Shown here one piece after another: positions 33,510 through 42,276 of a stretch of DNA of 64,000 bases. The position numbers and the translations under genes are program-made. The DNA is from RUG11247 sp045649485 (GTDB taxonomy: Bacteria; Bacillota; Clostridia; Christensenellales; Aristaeellaceae). Positions within the stretch are counted from its first letter, which is position 1. Every line of letters begins with the position of its first letter. The stretch covers positions 16,853 to 80,852 of the forward strand of contig JAZRPZ010000004.1 in assembly GCA_045649485.1 (NCBI GenBank), read 5' to 3'. The notes under the pieces were generated by a model. It searched no databases, was not told the DNA's origin, and saw only the letters and a program-made list of their open reading frames with translations.

Positions 33510-34361
33510 ATGATTCAGAACGTTATAAATACCGATCTTACCGGCAAGGTTGCCGTTGTTACCGGCGCAGGCGGCGTACTGTGCAGCAATTTCTCCAAAG
33601 TACTGGCCCGCGCAGGCGCAAAGGTCGCTCTGCTTGACCTGAACGAGCAGGCTGCCCAGAAGTATGCCGATGAGATCGTAGCCGAAGGCGGCGTTGCAAA
33701 GGCTTACGGCTGCAATGTGCTGGACCGCAAGATCTGCGAAGAGATCGCCCTCAAGGTAAAGGCCGATCTGGGCGATTGCGATATTCTCATCAACGGCGCA
33801 GGCGGCAACAATCCCCGCGCAACCACCGACAAGGAATATTTCGAGATGGGCGATATCGACGCCGAGACCAAGTCCTTCTTTGATCTGGACAGCGACGGCG
33901 TTGGCTTCGTATTCAATCTGAACTTCCTCGGCACCCTCATCCCCACTCAGGCATTTGCAAAGCAGATGGTCGGCCGCGAGGGCTGCTCCATTCTGAACAT
34001 CTCCTCCATGAATGCCTACACTCCCCTCACCAAGATCCCCGCATATTCCGGCGCAAAGGCCGCCATCTCCAATTTCACCCAGTGGCTGGCAGTTCACTTC
34101 TCCCGCGTCGGCATCCGCGTAAACGCCATCGCACCCGGCTTCTTCTCCACTCAGCAGAATGCAAAGCTGCTGTGGAATGATGACGGCACCCCCACCGCCC
34201 GCACCGGCAAGATCCTTGCCGCAACCCCCATGGGACGCTTCGGCAAGACCGAAGAGCTGGAAGGCGGCCTGCTGTTCCTGCTGAACAATGAGGCAGCCGG
34301 CTTCATTACCGGCGTTGTACTGCCCATCGACGGCGGCTTCTCCGCATACTCCGGCGTCTGA
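33510..34361 (+). CDS. uxuB: SDR-family D-mannonate oxidoreductase-like protein
   Basis: A 283-residue short-chain dehydrogenase. VAVVTGAGGVLCSNFSKVLA is the NAD(P)-binding loop and NISSMNAYTPLTKIPAYSGAKAA holds Ser and the YxxxK pair. LINGAGGNNPRATTDKEYFE is typical of the SDR D-mannonate oxidoreductases (fructuronate reductases) of Firmicutes. That enzyme interconverts D-fructuronate and D-mannonate in hexuronate catabolism. No uxuA or uxaC is adjacent. AAGGAGGTC precedes ATG 33510. The gene has the GC-rich optimal codons seen in the GH106-like gene. Confidence 0.83.
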   Translation: MIQNVINTDLTGKVAVVTGAGGVLCSNFSKVLARAGAKVALLDLNEQAAQKYADEIVAEGGVAKAYGCNVLDRKICEEIALKVKADLGDCDILINGAGGNNPRATTDKEYFEMGDIDAETKSFFDLDSDGVGFVFNLNFLGTLIPTQAFAKQMVGREGCSILNISSMNAYTPLTKIPAYSGAKAAISNFTQWLAVHFSRVGIRVNAIAPGFFSTQQNAKLLWNDDGTPTARTGKILAATPMGRFGKTEELEGGLLFLLNNEAAGFITGVVLPIDGGFSAYSGV

Positions 34362-34372
34362 TAAATACAAAC

Positions 34373-34412
34373 AAAACCTGCTGCGCAAAAACTGCGCAGC
34401 AGGTTTTTTATT
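34373..34412. terminator. bidirectional terminator
   Basis: AAACCTGCTGCGCA and TGCGCAGCAGGTTTTTT form a strong stem between the convergent uxuB-like and GH3 genes. Confidence 0.9.
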
Positions 34413-34415
34413 TGA

Positions 34416-36659
34416 TCAATAGTTCAGTCCGAATCCAAGTTCGTAGTAATTACCGGCAGAGTCCCTGTAGGCATATGCCTTTCCGTTTTCGTCCTTCAGG
34501 CTATCGGACATGTACTTATCCTTGTCGTAGCCGGGAACATCATTGGGGCTTGCGCACTTTCCGTTTTCGTCCACAGCAATGACTTCGTCATTTCTGGGAA
34601 GTGTAACGGGCAATTTTCCGACAGGCGCGTATTTTCCGAAAATCACTTCAAGCACAGCGGCAGGGAAGGTATCAAAACCGGCTGTGATCGCATCGCAGCA
34701 AGGCTCAACATTGCCCATTAGCCACGGCAGGGTTATATTTACATTGGCAACTACCTTGCCGCCGTTTGCATGCACCTTTTCGGCGATTTCGGCAATGCGT
34801 GCCGCACCAAATACGGTTGTCTCCTGATGGGTCTCGGATGCGGGTCTGCCTTCATCATCCACATTGCAGACCGTCTTTCCATCGCAGATATCAAGTTCAA
34901 GATATCCCCTGGTAGCGCTGAAATATTCGCCGGAAGCGGGAGTTATCATAAGCAATGCGACATCCGCCTTTGCCGGGTCATCCACAGTTTCCGCACCCGA
35001 AAGCATCTGCCTCAGAGCAGCCGAGGATTTTTCGGAAACATCCTGCTTCTTTGCAAATGCCTCGGCATATATCTTCACGCCTTTCCTGAGAGGCAGTGTG
35101 CCGTCGTTTTTCAAAAGCACCACGCTCTTGCGGTGGGCATTCATAGCATTTTCCCAATCTCTGAAATCCGCAACTGCCCAAACAGCCTGCTTCGGGTCTC
35201 TGTAGGGATTTTCAAAAATACCAAGCGCAAACATGCTTTCAAGTATACGGCTTGCAGCGCGGTCGATGGCAGCATCGTCAAGGGTTATCATTTCCTTCGT
35301 GAAGCCCTCGGGAATGTCGTGCTCATCATAATAGCCGTTGGTATTGCGTGCGTAGGCTTCCTTTGCCGCCGCAACATCCATCATGCCGCTGATAACATCA
35401 ATGCCTGCATGACGCACTGCAAACGCGATGCGCTCGGAAGTATCGAGCTTTTCCACACCCCACGCCATGTTGTGGATAATTCCGGTATCCGAATTCAGAT
35501 ATCCCTTAAAGCCCATCTGTCCGCGCAGCAGTTCTTCCATAAATACGCGGTTGAAGGCAAATCCATAAGGCTGCATCTCAATATTGCTGCCGCATATATC
35601 CTGCTGGCTTCCGCTCTTTTCTGCGGCAGGCTTGGCATAATATGGCATTATCGATGCAACATTCTTTTCCACCGCAGCCTTAAATGGCGGCAGATGATAC
35701 TGCAGAAGGCTGTTTTGAGTGGGATAAACATTCCACTGGCCCATCTTGTAATGAGGATCGAATCCGTTTTCACGGGCGCCGCCGCCTGGGAAATGCTTCA
35801 CCGTCAACGCTATGCCGTCAGCCGAAACTCCATCTTCCCCGCCCTGTATACGCGGCACTATATGTCTCATAATATCCGACGTAAGATCAGGGTCCTCGCC
35901 GAAGGTGCCGTAACTGCGCTGCCAGCGTGGATCTGTCAGCAAGTCTGCCATGTACATATATCCCTTGCGTATACCGACGGCATTCCAATCCCTGCGGATC
36001 GCATCCGCCCACTGATCGGCTATCTCCATTGAATCGCCCTGCACGGCAGCGGCAATACCGAGAGTTCCCGGCCATGTAGGAAATACGCCCGAAGCATCGT
36101 TCATACCAAAAACAACTTCACCGTTTTCGTTGCGGGAGTTGGACATTATCTGCACAGGTACAAAGCGTTCGCATTCCTCAGCCACAAGCTGCAGCTGATT
36201 TATCCAGTCAGCTATCTCATCGGGCTTCGGACTTTCGCGGAATATCATATTGCGCTGAAAAAGCTTCTTTATCGAATCGGTGGTGCCGGGTGCGGTCTGC
36301 ACGCCGAAAATGGTCTTCATGGTCATGACCGTCTCATCAAGTATGCCGGTCTCATCGACCTTCACATCAAATGTAGCGCCCATGCGTTCCAGCATAGGAT
36401 TGGGAAGATTGGCATGCTTGCCCATTCGGCACTGAGCGGTAAACAGCAAACCTATCTTTTCTTCTGCCGTAAGCAGTTTAACATACTCTTTTGCGCGAAC
36501 GGCAGGCGAATTGCGCCAGTCATTTACAACAGATATCTCTCCGGAACCATCGATATCTTTGAAATATCCGTCTTCGCATTCAATAACATTACGTCCTACA
36601 GCCGTAACCACAGGTCCGCAGCTGTTCAGATATTTCCTGATGTTTTCCGATGCTTTCAT
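34416..36659 (-). CDS. glycoside hydrolase family 3 protein (standard domain order)
   Basis: A 747-residue GH3 enzyme with the (beta/alpha)8 domain first. KHFPGGGARENGFDPHYKMGQW is the conserved KH segment. The nucleophile is the Asp in GYLNSDTGIIHNMAWG. A C-terminal alpha/beta sandwich follows (about 500-730; SVVLLKNDGTLPL, VVANVNITLPWL). No signal peptide is seen. Likely a beta-glucosidase or beta-xylosidase type exo-enzyme. ATG 36659 is preferred over 36668 for spacing from AAGGGTG. The protein lacks the fibronectin-like extension of larger GH3 enzymes. Confidence 0.87.
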   Translation of the reverse strand: MKASENIRKYLNSCGPVVTAVGRNVIECEDGYFKDIDGSGEISVVNDWRNSPAVRAKEYVKLLTAEEKIGLLFTAQCRMGKHANLPNPMLERMGATFDVKVDETGILDETVMTMKTIFGVQTAPGTTDSIKKLFQRNMIFRESPKPDEIADWINQLQLVAEECERFVPVQIMSNSRNENGEVVFGMNDASGVFPTWPGTLGIAAAVQGDSMEIADQWADAIRRDWNAVGIRKGYMYMADLLTDPRWQRSYGTFGEDPDLTSDIMRHIVPRIQGGEDGVSADGIALTVKHFPGGGARENGFDPHYKMGQWNVYPTQNSLLQYHLPPFKAAVEKNVASIMPYYAKPAAEKSGSQQDICGSNIEMQPYGFAFNRVFMEELLRGQMGFKGYLNSDTGIIHNMAWGVEKLDTSERIAFAVRHAGIDVISGMMDVAAAKEAYARNTNGYYDEHDIPEGFTKEMITLDDAAIDRAASRILESMFALGIFENPYRDPKQAVWAVADFRDWENAMNAHRKSVVLLKNDGTLPLRKGVKIYAEAFAKKQDVSEKSSAALRQMLSGAETVDDPAKADVALLMITPASGEYFSATRGYLELDICDGKTVCNVDDEGRPASETHQETTVFGAARIAEIAEKVHANGGKVVANVNITLPWLMGNVEPCCDAITAGFDTFPAAVLEVIFGKYAPVGKLPVTLPRNDEVIAVDENGKCASPNDVPGYDKDKYMSDSLKDENGKAYAYRDSAGNYYELGFGLNY

Positions 36660-36784
36660 ATCATACACACCCTTCAGAGCATCTTTCCCATATTATAACA
36701 CACATCATCGTACAAAATTTCAAACATCACAGATTATTTTATACAGAAAACAGGCGGCAGCAATCAGTCTGTCGCCTGTTTTTA

Positions 36785-37684
36785 TCAATCCGCAAATTGC
36801 AGTCTGGCAAACATACCATCGGAACAGATGACCGTTTCAGAAAAAATCTCTTTCAATTCTTCTTCAAACAGTTCGGGCTCCGGAGTAGCCGGACTATAAT
36901 GAGTGAGCCACAGCTGCTTTGCATTTGTCTTTTTTGCTATCTCCGCAGCTTCCTGCATCATCATGTGTCCGCTTATACGGGCACGTTCCTGTTTATCGTG
37001 CTCTCCGAACATGCCTTCAAGTATAAGCAGATCCGCATCCGCTGCATATTTCTCAATGGCCGGTACAGGTCTTGTGTCAGTGGCATAAACAAGTTTCAAC
37101 CCTTTCCGCGGTGCACCCAGCACGTCTTCGGGAGTGAAACCGTCTGCCGATTCACCCTTCTGCAGCCTGCCCCACAGATTAACCGGTATTCCCTTGGTCT
37201 TTGCTTTCTCAGGATCAAATCTCCCCGTTCGTTTAAGTTCGATATGATACCCCAAACAAGCCATTCCGTGATTCACCGGAAACACATCCGCGTCAAGACC
37301 CGCACATTCGAAATGAGCTTCATTTTCCATTCCGAATTCATGGTAAACTATTTCAAACGGCAGCTCCGGCACTATTACACGCAGCCCGGAGACTATCCTT
37401 TCAAGACCCAACGGTCCATACATATGAAGCGGCTCTGTACGCCCTTCGTTTCCCAAGGTAAGCAGCAAGCCGGGCAAACCGCTTATATGATCGGCATGAA
37501 AATGAGTGATCAATACCGCTTCTATGGGTTTGAACCGCTGCGCCGCCTGCCGCATGGCTATCTGCGTTCCTTCGCCGCAATCTATAAGCAGCGCTCGACT
37601 GCCGGTGCGCACATAAAGCGAGGTAAGTGCTCTTCCGGGCAAAGGCATCATTCCGCCTGTGCCCAGCAGGCAAACATCTATCAT
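36785..37684 (-). CDS. rnz: ribonuclease Z
   Basis: A 299-residue RNase Z of the metallo-beta-lactamase superfamily, which processes tRNA 3' ends. LLGTGGMMPLPGRALTS and LIDCGEGTQIAMRQ are the N-terminal signature, ITHFHADHISGLPGLL is the zinc-binding HxHxDH motif, and LWLTHYSPA holds the last His. The arm insertion (about 140-200) is present. ATG 37684 is chosen; the GTG at 37693 overlaps the ribosome site AAGGA. Confidence 0.92.
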   Translation of the reverse strand: MIDVCLLGTGGMMPLPGRALTSLYVRTGSRALLIDCGEGTQIAMRQAAQRFKPIEAVLITHFHADHISGLPGLLLTLGNEGRTEPLHMYGPLGLERIVSGLRVIVPELPFEIVYHEFGMENEAHFECAGLDADVFPVNHGMACLGYHIELKRTGRFDPEKAKTKGIPVNLWGRLQKGESADGFTPEDVLGAPRKGLKLVYATDTRPVPAIEKYAADADLLILEGMFGEHDKQERARISGHMMMQEAAEIAKKTNAKQLWLTHYSPATPEPELFEEELKEIFSETVICSDGMFARLQFAD

Positions 37685-37693
37685 ATACGTCAC

Positions 37694-38089
37694 ATCCTTT
37701 ACATCGAAAACTGCCCAGTATCATCGTTAAATCATATCATTTTTATTATACCACATCGCCTGCAGGTTCGCCACTCCTTAATAAAACTCAATCAGTGCAG
37801 CATCAAAACTGATCCTATGTTCATGTGCATCTCCGTATTTCCTGCGCTGCTTTTATATTTTCTGCCGTAGTCTGCGCTTGGCACAAATGAAATCCGCTGT
37901 ATTTGCGAACACTTCTTTCCGCTTATGAATAAGCCGTACAACCCACGGCGATATTTTTGCAGCGACAGGTATCGAACACACGATGTTGTTTACTGCATGA
38001 TCGCGGAGATATAGTGTTTTATCCTATAAATTCACCGTACAGACAAAAACAGACTGCGTTTGGTCGGCAGTCTGTTTCGTTTGTATCTG
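37694..38089. other. 396-bp intergenic region
   Basis: Between rnz and the phosphodiesterase gene, both on the minus strand. It has a TATAAT-like -10 box for rnz around 37746 and, at the right end, the terminator of the upstream unit. The middle 300 bp shows no convincing gene, repeat or RNA. Confidence 0.5.
38046..38078 (-). terminator. terminator of the glycerate kinase-phosphodiesterase unit
   Basis: AAACAGACTGC (38047-38057) and GCAGTCTGTTT (38067-38077) form an 11-bp stem, followed on the minus strand by TTTTTGTC. Confidence 0.87.
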
Positions 38090-38890
38090 TCAGAAAGTTC
38101 CAAAGAAATGCAGTATGTTCATATCCTCAGTCTGCTTACTGCCGTGTGAACCGCGGCCTCCCATCACAAGGTGCTGACCGTGGTCGGGAGAATAAGTCAG
38201 CAGAGTCTTATGAGGTTTTTCCCAGTCACGTATGGCATCGGCTATTTTCTGGAATCCTTCTGCCTCAAGGGAAATGGCGTTGAGACCCTGCTTGGATTCG
38301 GGACCGAAAGCATGGGCGGCGTTATCATAATCAAAGGTATGGATACTGATAACATCGTATTTGTCTTCCTTTATAAGCCTGAGCGCAGTCTCCTGTACGT
38401 CAACCGCGCTGTTTTCGCATTCGAAATAATCAAGTTCTCTGCCCTTGAATATATGCACAAACGTAGAATCCTTCTGCGCCACAATAGCAACCTTTTTGCC
38501 GAGGCGGATCAGTACGTCAAACAGTGTATCGCAGGTAAGCTGCGGGCGGTCATATGTCTTGATGCCGTGTCCCTCGGGCTCCATGCCTGTGTACATAGTG
38601 GCATGGGCAACGGGAGTAACGGATTCCACCGTGCTGATAAAAGGTATTGCCATGGAAGTATTGGCATATACGGGAGCAAACAGACTGGTGTACTGCTGCC
38701 ATATGTACTGGCCTACCGCATCCGCATGATAAAGCACTGCGCGGTCAGCCGTGCCGCTCATACGCTGCTTAAGAATATATGATACCCAATCGATACCGGG
38801 AGCATAGTTATCCGGAAGTTCAATGCCCATGCAGTCCGCTACAATGCCTGCAAAATGCTTCAGGCTATAGGAATTGTAATATTCTGCCAT
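38090..38890 (-). CDS. type I phosphodiesterase / alkaline phosphatase superfamily protein
   Basis: A 266-residue member of the alkaline phosphatase-like phosphodiesterase fold. PFISTVESVTPVAHATMYTGMEPEGHGI resembles the metal-binding Thr/Ser region of nucleotide pyrophosphatases. ISIHTFDYDNAAHAFGPES and YSPDHGQHLV supply the Asp-His-Asp-His ligands. The protein lacks a signal peptide and is shorter than most family members. It begins 14 bp after glycerate kinase in the same unit, so a small phosphorylated metabolite is a possible substrate. Confidence 0.75.
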   Translation of the reverse strand: MAEYYNSYSLKHFAGIVADCMGIELPDNYAPGIDWVSYILKQRMSGTADRAVLYHADAVGQYIWQQYTSLFAPVYANTSMAIPFISTVESVTPVAHATMYTGMEPEGHGIKTYDRPQLTCDTLFDVLIRLGKKVAIVAQKDSTFVHIFKGRELDYFECENSAVDVQETALRLIKEDKYDVISIHTFDYDNAAHAFGPESKQGLNAISLEAEGFQKIADAIRDWEKPHKTLLTYSPDHGQHLVMGGRGSHGSKQTEDMNILHFFGTF

Positions 38891-38904
38891 ATTATTATCC
38901 TCCT

Positions 38905-40143
38905 TTATTCCGCTCTTATGAGAGCCACCGCAACATCATTTACGTTTGTGCCGGTGGGCCCGGTAATAATAAGTCCATCCACTGCTTTCAGCGCATGGTA
39001 GGCATCGTTTTCTTTGAGCACATCAAATACTTCGAGTCCCTTTTCGCGCAGTTCCGAAACAGTGTATCCATCGGAATATCCGCCTGCAGCATCCGTAGGA
39101 CCGTCGGTGCCGTCACTGCCCACGCTGAATACCGCTGCGTTATACATACCCACAATGCCGGCCGACGCCGCAAGTGCAAGCTCCTGATTTCTTCCGCCCT
39201 TGCCTTTGCCCGTAAGCTGTACCACCGTTTCACCGCCGGCTATGAATGCAATATTCTTTCCGGAATCGGCATGAGTTTTAATAACCGATGCAAGGAAGCT
39301 TCCTGCTTCCTTTGCCTGACAGCACAGCCTGTCGGTAAGCACAACAGGCTCATACCCCAATTCGCGGCATGCTGCGGCAGCTGCAGTACAAAGCTCACGC
39401 ACGGAACCGGTTATCTGTGTTTCAACATTATCAAGGCATTTGGGCGTTTCCTTTTTCAGCAGTTCCCGCACTTCATCAGAAAGCTTAAGTGAATACTTCT
39501 CCGCTATCGTCACCGCCTGTGCGCAGGTGCTTGAATCGGGATATGCGGGACCTGATGCTATCATATCCAGCGGATCACCGATAATATCCGAAAGCACTAT
39601 TGAAAACACCTTTGCCGGAGCGCATATCTGAGCAAAACGGCCGCCCTTTACCGCAGAAAGACGCTTGCGTATGGTGTTTATCTCCACGATATCTGCGCCG
39701 CATGCCAGCAGCTGAGAAGTGATATCCTGCAGCACTTCGCCTTCTACGAGCGGCTTTTCGAACAGTGCGCTGCCGCCGCCGGAAAGCAGAAAAAGCACGG
39801 TGTCATTCTCCGTAAGTCCGCTTACAAGGTCTATCGCAGCCTGTGTACCCGCATAGGAATTCTCATCCGGCACGGGATGACCCGCTTCACGGCAATCATA
39901 ATTCGCAATGGGGCCCATTACGTGGTCATATTTCGTTACCACCACACCCGCATCTATACGGGCTCCGAGGCAGGAATCTGCTGCTTTCGCCATTTGCCAT
40001 GCAGCCTTGCCGGCAGCCACGAGCACTACCCTTCCCGGGAACTCTTTCCCGGCAAGAGCTCTTGCCACGGCCTCATCAGGCTTCACCGCATTTATGGATC
40101 TGTTTACTATATTATCCGCATGTTCGCGCAGAAGTTTATTCAT
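38905..40143 (-). CDS. glycerate 2-kinase (GckA/TtuD, MOFRL family)
   Basis: A 412-residue protein of the DUF4147-MOFRL family (glycerate 2-kinase; some members are annotated hydroxypyruvate reductase). VLVAAGKAAWQMAKAA, VVTKYDHV, REAGHPVPDENSY, FLLSGGGSALFEKP and LSDIIGDPLDMIASGPAYPD are family blocks. The C-terminal MOFRL domain has GRNQELALAAS, VGSDGTDGPTDAAGG and NDVAVALIR. It phosphorylates D-glycerate to 2-phosphoglycerate. A consensus-like promoter lies upstream. Confidence 0.9.
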   Translation of the reverse strand: MNKLLREHADNIVNRSINAVKPDEAVARALAGKEFPGRVVLVAAGKAAWQMAKAADSCLGARIDAGVVVTKYDHVMGPIANYDCREAGHPVPDENSYAGTQAAIDLVSGLTENDTVLFLLSGGGSALFEKPLVEGEVLQDITSQLLACGADIVEINTIRKRLSAVKGGRFAQICAPAKVFSIVLSDIIGDPLDMIASGPAYPDSSTCAQAVTIAEKYSLKLSDEVRELLKKETPKCLDNVETQITGSVRELCTAAAAACRELGYEPVVLTDRLCCQAKEAGSFLASVIKTHADSGKNIAFIAGGETVVQLTGKGKGGRNQELALAASAGIVGMYNAAVFSVGSDGTDGPTDAAGGYSDGYTVSELREKGLEVFDVLKENDAYHALKAVDGLIITGPTGTNVNDVAVALIRAE

Positions 40144-40184
40144 AATCCTCTTCCTTCATACAGGTAGATTTATAACACACCCAA

Positions 40185-40213
40185 ATTATACCGCTTTCCA
40201 TTAGCTCATTCAA
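40185..40213 (-). promoter_or_regulatory. promoter of the glycerate kinase unit
   Basis: TTGAAT (40208-40213), 17 bp, TATAAT (40185-40190). It directly abuts the mntP terminator. Confidence 0.7.
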
Positions 40214-40214
40214 G

Positions 40215-40248
40215 TATAAAAACAGACTGCCGTTAAAACGACAGCCTG
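40215..40248 (-). terminator. terminator of mntP
   Basis: On the minus strand AGGCTGTCGTT pairs with AACGGCAGTCT (two G-U pairs), followed by GTTTTTAT; 17 bp past the mntP stop. Confidence 0.75.
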
Positions 40249-40264
40249 CATTGTTATATGTATA

Positions 40265-40852
40265 TCAGAAGAAGCTGGTAATGAATATCTCAAGACCGAT
40301 AATGATGAGAATTGCACCGCCCAGAATTCCTGCCTTGCCTGCCAGCCTGGTGCCTGCCTTACGGCCGATCATTACGCCGCCTACGCAGATAACAAAAGTA
40401 ACGGCAGCGATAACGGCAGCTGCAATGATTGCGCTGACGATATCATATTCTGCGATGGTGAAACCTACGGAAAGCGCATCAATGGAGGTGGCAATGCCCT
40501 GTACAAGCAGCGCGGTGATACCTACGCCGGGCTTCTCGCAGGGATCTTCTCCCCTGCTTTTGATGCCTTCGATGAGCATCTTACCGCCGATAAAACCAAG
40601 CAGCAGCAGAGCGATCCAAGGAATAAGCTTTTCGAAAGACTGAAAATACTGCACGATAGTGTGGATACAGATCCAGCCGATCATGGGCATAAGCGCCTGG
40701 AAGAAAGCAAACATACCCGCGATTCCGCACATCTTGCGGCTGCGCATGCAGGGCTCGTTGAGTCCGTTTGCCAGAGAAACAGAAAATGCGTCCATTGCCA
40801 GACCAACGCCAAGCAGTATGTTGGTAATAAAGAAATTCACTCCAAGAGTCAT
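40265..40852 (-). CDS. mntP: manganese efflux pump MntP
   Basis: A 195-residue, six-helix membrane protein. GLAMDAFSVSLANGL and GIATSIDALSVGFTIAEYD are the two repeated motifs with the conserved membrane Asp residues of MntP, and GGKMLIEGIKS lies between. It exports Mn2+. It is preceded by a yybP-ykoY element, the known manganese riboswitch, which agrees with the assignment. Confidence 0.93.
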   Translation of the reverse strand: MTLGVNFFITNILLGVGLAMDAFSVSLANGLNEPCMRSRKMCGIAGMFAFFQALMPMIGWICIHTIVQYFQSFEKLIPWIALLLLGFIGGKMLIEGIKSRGEDPCEKPGVGITALLVQGIATSIDALSVGFTIAEYDIVSAIIAAAVIAAVTFVICVGGVMIGRKAGTRLAGKAGILGGAILIIIGLEIFITSFF

Positions 40853-40894
40853 AACAAGATCCTCCGATCAGCATATTGCAGTTTCGCAGATATA

Positions 40895-41018
40895 AAAAAA
40901 ACAGACTCCATGTATATCCATTTAAGGTTACACATGAGTCTCGCAATTTGAAGCAAGCCAGACCTTACGGTCAGTATGTTGACTTGCTACGCTAAAAGCG
41001 CTCGCTACTCCCTCAGCA
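40895..41018 (-). ncRNA. yybP-ykoY (manganese) riboswitch upstream of mntP
   Basis: The minus-strand leader has GGGAGTAGC (41004-41012), a second GCGTAGCAAG and the CTGACCGTAAGGTCTGGC hairpin of the yybP-ykoY family. It then has a terminator in which AGACTCATGTGTA pairs with TATACATGGAGTCT before eight Ts. Mn2+ binding to this class stabilises an antiterminated state and turns on exporters such as mntP. Confidence 0.85.
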
Positions 41019-41023
41019 CGGTT

Positions 41024-41052
41024 ATTATAGCATACCGTATACATACAGACAA
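41024..41052 (-). promoter_or_regulatory. promoter of the yybP-ykoY/mntP transcript
   Basis: TTGTCT (41047-41052), 17 bp, TATAAT (41024-41029), just upstream of the riboswitch. Confidence 0.77.
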
Positions 41053-41070
41053 GTTATGTTTATGATATAC

Positions 41071-41106
41071 AAAAAGCCGTCCGTTTTGACAGCGGACGGC
41101 TTTTTA
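41071..41106. terminator. terminator after the MalK-like gene
   Basis: AAAAAGCCGTCCG and CGGACGGCTTTTT form a stem with A and T tracts on both sides, 12 bp past the MalK-like stop. Confidence 0.9.
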
Positions 41107-41117
41107 CAGAACAAATA

Positions 41118-42197
41118 TCAGAAGAGGATGTTCTCTCCGGTAGCTGCATCAAAGAGATACAGCTTATTGGCCTCAACCGCAACCTTTATCTCATCGCCTG
41201 CGGCAGCGCGGCAATCGGCCACAAACGCCTTCACAGTATCACCGATGCCGTTAACTTTGAGCTTAAGTACACAGCCTGCAGCGGTATTTACAACACCGGC
41301 TACTACAGCATCCAGGCAAGAACCGGGATTTTCAGCCACAAATTCAGCATCTGCGGAGATATTCACGGGACGGATGCCTACGAATACTTCCTTTCCGATA
41401 TAGATATCGCTCTTCAGCTTCTTTACGGTAAGGTCGGGCACACGCAGTGCGGTTTCTCCGGAAACGACGAACATCCTGCCATCGCGGGGAGTCAGCTTAG
41501 CGCGGATGATATTCATGTTCATTGCGGCAACGGCAGCGTTTGCGGGAGAGACGCAGATATCGCCGGCAGCGCCATCCTGCAGCACTTTTCCGTTTGCCAT
41601 CACGATGGTACGTGCGCCAACGGAAACAGCCTTTTCGGCATCAGCAACTGCGGCAACAACTGCAGCATTCTTCTCATTTGCGATATTGCTGATGATGCCG
41701 CAAACCTTTTCGGCGGTTTCGGCGTCAAGACCGGCAAAGGGTTCATCAAACAGATATACGCCTGCATCACATGCTGCAGCCCTGCCGATAACGGCAAGCT
41801 TCAGCTGGGCGGCGGAAATGTCACACAGTTTGCTGTTCAGTATTCCCTCAATACCCAGCTTTCCGGCAGCCTTGCGGGCACGGTCTTCAGCGTCTTTTGC
41901 ACCGAGACGTTTTGCATCTGCCATCATGCACTTCAGAACGGTCATTCTGGGGCTTAGGTCAAATTCACGGGCGGTAATGACCGCGCTGCGCTTCTTTGCA
42001 GCGATCTTGGTGACATTCTGATCACCGAAATAAATTTCTCCGGAAGCGACCTTTTCGGTACCTGCAGCCGCGCGCAGCAGCGCAGACATGCCGCAATCGG
42101 CAGCGCCGGTGATTACGGTAAGTTCACCGGACGCGAATTCGATGGTAATATCCTTGAGCCATGCGGTATTTATATTTTTCACAGAAAGCTTTGCCAT
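41118..42197 (-). CDS. degenerate MalK/UgpC-like ABC ATPase homologue
   Basis: A full-length 359-residue homologue of MalK-type sugar importer ATPases with an intact Walker B (VYLFDEP, 147-153), D-loop (AGLD) and the C-terminal regulatory TOBE-like domain (VFVGIRPVNIS, LYLFDAATGE). The other catalytic motifs are lost. Walker A reads GAADCGMS (31-38; Gly to Asp and Lys37 to Met), the Q-loop Gln is R77, the signature is ISAAQ (127-131) and the H-loop His is A185. ATP hydrolysis is unlikely. No permease or binding-protein gene is adjacent. The frame is open with normal codon use and its own ribosome site, so it appears retained as a regulatory pseudo-ATPase. Confidence 0.83.
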   Translation of the reverse strand: MAKLSVKNINTAWLKDITIEFASGELTVITGAADCGMSALLRAAAGTEKVASGEIYFGDQNVTKIAAKKRSAVITAREFDLSPRMTVLKCMMADAKRLGAKDAEDRARKAAGKLGIEGILNSKLCDISAAQLKLAVIGRAAACDAGVYLFDEPFAGLDAETAEKVCGIISNIANEKNAAVVAAVADAEKAVSVGARTIVMANGKVLQDGAAGDICVSPANAAVAAMNMNIIRAKLTPRDGRMFVVSGETALRVPDLTVKKLKSDIYIGKEVFVGIRPVNISADAEFVAENPGSCLDAVVAGVVNTAAGCVLKLKVNGIGDTVKAFVADCRAAAGDEIKVAVEANKLYLFDAATGENILF

Positions 42198-42276
42198 ATA
42201 AAAACACTCCGAATGTATTTTTCCAATATTAACAGTTTAACAAAATAATCAAAGAAAATCAAGTATACAGGTTATC

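Noticed and set aside
31988..33637. A 549-codon plus-strand frame opposite the MATE gene
   Set aside because: It is the antisense of a clear 12-helix transporter and lacks any recognisable motif.
41118..42197. Annotation of the MalK-like gene as a working ATPase or as a frameshifted pseudogene
   Set aside because: The frame is uninterrupted and the regulatory domain intact, so it is not a simple pseudogene. Four of five catalytic motifs are altered, so it is not a normal ATPase either.
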